Origin: Eublepharis macularius
Lineage: Eukaryota; Chordata; Lepidosauria; Squamata; Eublepharidae
Direction of reading: 5' to 3'
NCBI RefSeq assembly: GCF_028583425.1
Contig: NC_072800.1
Coordinates: 11,855,001 to 11,919,000 of the forward strand
DNA: 64,000 nucleotides
Part shown: in pieces, positions 61,746 to 64,000 of the stretch
Numbering within the stretch: the first letter of the stretch is position 1
How the letters are laid out: every line of letters begins with the position of its first letter
The notes under the pieces: model-generated
Told to the model about the DNA's origin: nothing
The model's input: only the letters and a program-made list of their open reading frames with translations
Databases searched by the model: none
Translations under genes and position numbers: made by a program

Positions 61746-62690
61746 GTGTTCAGTGGGGTGCCACAGGGCTCGGTTTTGGGCCCGGTACTTTTCAATATTT
61801 TTATCAATGATCTGGATGAAGGGGTAAATGGGCTACTCATTAAATTTGCTGATGATACCAAATTGGCAGGAGTGGCAAACTCTCAAGAAGATAGAATTAA
61901 AATTCAACAAGACCTGAATTCACTGGAGAAGTGGGCGGTTGTGAATAGGATGCAATTCAACATATTACATCTGGGCCACAAAAATGGGAAGCACAAATAC
62001 AGGATGGGGGATACGCTTCTGGGTAGTAGTGTATACAAAAGAAATCTTGGAGTAAGAGTGGACTGTAAACTAAATATGAGCAGTCAGTGTGATGCGGTGG
62101 CACAAACGGCAAACTCAGTCTTGGGTTGTATCAAAAGGCCATTGCATCGAAATCACAGGAGGTCATAGTCCTTCTCTATACTGCCTTGGTCAGGCCGCAC
62201 CTGGAGTACTGTGTGCAGTTCTGGAGGCCTCACTACAAAAAGGATGTGGACAAAATCGAGAGGGTGCAGAGGAGAGCGACAAGAATGATCAGGGCTGAGG
62301 GCCTTGGGAATGTTTAGTTTGGAGAAGAGGAGATGGAGGGGGGACATGATTGAGCTCTTTAAATATTTGAAAGGCTGTCATTTGGAGGAGGGCAAGGAAC
62401 TGTTCCAGTTGGCAGCAGAGGGTAGGACCCAAAGCAATGGGCTTAAATTACATGCACAAAGGTACCAGCTGGATATTAGGAAAAACTTTCACGGTCAGAG
62501 TAGTTCAAAAGTGGAATCAGCTGCCTAGGGAGGTGGTGAGCTCCCCTTCACTGGCAGTTTTCAAGAAGAGGCTGGATGAATATTTGTCAGGGATGCTTTA
62601 GACTCATCCTGCATTGGGCAGGGAGTTGGACAAGAAGGTCTGTATGGCCCCTTCCAACTCTGTGATTCTGTGTGATTCTGTGATAACATG
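61746..62690 (+). pseudogene. CR1 LINE 3' fragment, complete 3' end
   Basis: The frame 61746-62168 encodes 'SGVPQGSVLGPVLFNIFIND', 'LLIKFADDTKLAG' (FADD) and '[19 protein letters not shown]'. It shifts frame near 62126-62160 to '[18 protein letters not shown]' and again near 62300 to '[20 protein letters not shown]'. The 3' UTR ends in 'GTGATTCTGTGTGATTCTGT', the standard CR1 microsatellite-like tail. 5'-truncated and frameshifted, hence inactive. Confidence 0.92.
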
Positions 62691-63106
62691 GAGCAATATC
62701 TACATGAATCGGGGCTGGGTGCCCATGATGCTAGCAGTCAACTGCTAGTGTTAGGTTTTAGTCTTGTATGACTAGCCTACAGGCCTGGCTCAAGCCCATC
62801 AGGCACCAGATGTGGGCTGCCTTCCTTGCCACCCCAGTGATGTGCATTCTTGCTGTGGGTCCTGGGGCAAGGACGTGCTCATCCCACATGTGGTGTTGTC
62901 TCTGGAAGCTGCTCGGGACCCAAGGGGCAGCAGCAAGGACAAAAGGCAGCTCCCCCCATCTTAGCCACCTCTGCAAGGGTGCCCTGGGTCTGGCTTGTGG
63001 AGGCGATGGGGAAGGAGGCTGCTGAACCCCCCCTCCCCCCATGATGCAGCCATTATGGTTCAAGGCAGGTGAAGGCTTTGTCTTTTAAAAAACCCTGCCT
63101 CTCCAC
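62691..63106. other. unassigned DNA
   Basis: GC-moderate; no gene. Frames on both strands at 62758-63063 lack motifs. Confidence 0.35.
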
Positions 63107-63512
63107 AAGACATCTGACACGTGAAGAATACGTGTCAAGAAATACGTTAGTCAGGAAGGGTAGTTTAAAAAGACAGAGCCAGCAGGGCAAAAGCTTTGCT
63201 ATACACTGGAGCTGTGTGAAGGGGCTGTGAAATGCCAGGAAGGAAACTTCAGCCCATTATAAACTCTCCAGATTCAAGCCAGACTCTGGAAGGCAGCTGC
63301 AGCCTATTTCCATTCCTTGCTGCCCTCTGGTTGCCATCCCACACAGTTTTAGACTGGAGAGGTTAAATTGACAAAGCCTTCTAAGAAGCGAAGATGAAAT
63401 TACCAAACCCTCTGAGGAGTGATCTCCGTCAGCTCTGCCTTTTTAAACTATGCTTCCCTGCTAACATTGTGTCTCCCTTCACTTGACGAAAACGGCCAAG
63501 GCATCTTGTGTA
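63107..63512. mobile_element. inverted-repeat element related to 26433-26811
   Basis: The left arm 'GGGTAGTTTAAAAAGACAGA' pairs with the right arm 'TCTGCCTTTTTAAACTATGC'. The right arm shares 'GCTAACATTGTGTCTCCC' with 26433-26811. The interior differs, so the two are related but distinct subfamilies. Confidence 0.55.
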
Positions 63513-64000
63513 GAGAGACTCTCGGCCTGGCTGCTCTTGGCAGCCACTTGTGTTCCTTCTTCCTCCCTTCCCTGCCATAAATGGAGACAGATTTGGATTT
63601 CTTTGGAAAGATCAGCCCCATCCTCATTGCGCAGGGTGAGCAGGGGCAGTGCTTTCTGAAGTTGGCTGAGTGAGCCCTTCTCCGATTATAGGTAGAGGAA
63701 GAGAGGATGGCCAGCTGGTAGGGGACAGAGAGGCCTTCTAGAATCTAGGGAGCCATCTCAACAATTCCATGTTGATTTTCAGTGATGTTTTGACCCCAGG
63801 AGATTTTGAAATATTTAGGGAGCTCACAGAAAATGAGATTTTTGATATCTCCCACAGTATGCTTTCTAGGTGCCTGGTGGTGGCAGGCAAACTCCTGGCA
63901 GTTTGCTGCCTGCCGAGCACCCACCACTGACAGGCAGCCAGAGGAAATGGCTGTGTACGTACCCCCATGCCCCACTGGAATGATGTCACTTCTGGTTACA
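63513..64000. other. unassigned DNA ending in dispersed-repeat phrases
   Basis: 63880-64000 contains 'GGTGGTGGCAGGCAAACTCC' and 'GGAATGATGTCACTTCTGG' phrases of the dispersed family. The window ends inside it. Confidence 0.4.

Overview
This window is vertebrate nuclear DNA, almost certainly from a squamate reptile; a gecko-like lizard is my guess, with low confidence. The evidence is the repeat content: CR1 and L2 LINE fragments, a Penelope-like element with a GIY-YIG domain, three kinds of tRNA-derived SINE, a 5S-rRNA-derived SINE, and many short inverted-repeat DNA elements. I found no complete host protein-coding gene, so the window reads as intergenic or intronic sequence. The only host-gene-derived feature I recognise firmly is a processed pseudogene of ribosomal protein RPLP1. 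Two stretches with consensus splice sites (27751-27846 and 29347-29454) are possible host exons of unknown identity.

The centrepiece is a full-length LTR retrotransposon at 7063-13372 on the minus strand. It has two 966-bp LTRs that differ at 22 positions by hand count, a primer-binding site matching tRNA-Ala, a gag with a SCAN-like capsid segment and CCHC knuckle, an aspartic protease, and a long pol ORF. In pol the integrase lies upstream of reverse transcriptase and RNase H. That order, with Ty3/gypsy-type domains, is the hallmark of the Gmr1-like group. The copy is probably defective: one in-frame TGA lies in the SCAN-like segment and protease and pol are in different frames. The integrase, RT and RNase H catalytic residues are nevertheless all present.

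Layout: 1-7062 holds a SINE, inverted-repeat elements and a hAT-type foldback element. 7063-13372 is the Gmr1-like element. 13373-16771 holds the RPLP1 pseudogene, split by a hAT MITE with a perfect 8-bp target duplication, plus further MITEs and a SINE. 16780-21350 is LINE-rich: an endonuclease remnant, a 5S-SINE, an L2 with an (AAAC)n tail, an inverted Penelope pair and a CR1. 21350-47200 is unassigned DNA punctuated by hAT foldback MITEs, SINEs, L2 tails, a solo LTR and a 72-bp minisatellite. 47200-64000 holds two CR1 fragments, several three-base-duplication palindromic MITEs, a second solo LTR of the same family in inverse orientation, and recurring 'TGATGTCACTTC' and 'CTCCAGGAATTTCCC' repeat families.

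Nothing here forms an operon or pathway. The biology visible is successive transposition: an old RPLP1 retrocopy, later cut by a hAT MITE; a younger Gmr1-like insertion; and at least three separate short-element bursts. Coordinates of repeat edges are read by eye and may be off by a few bases where no target duplication is visible.
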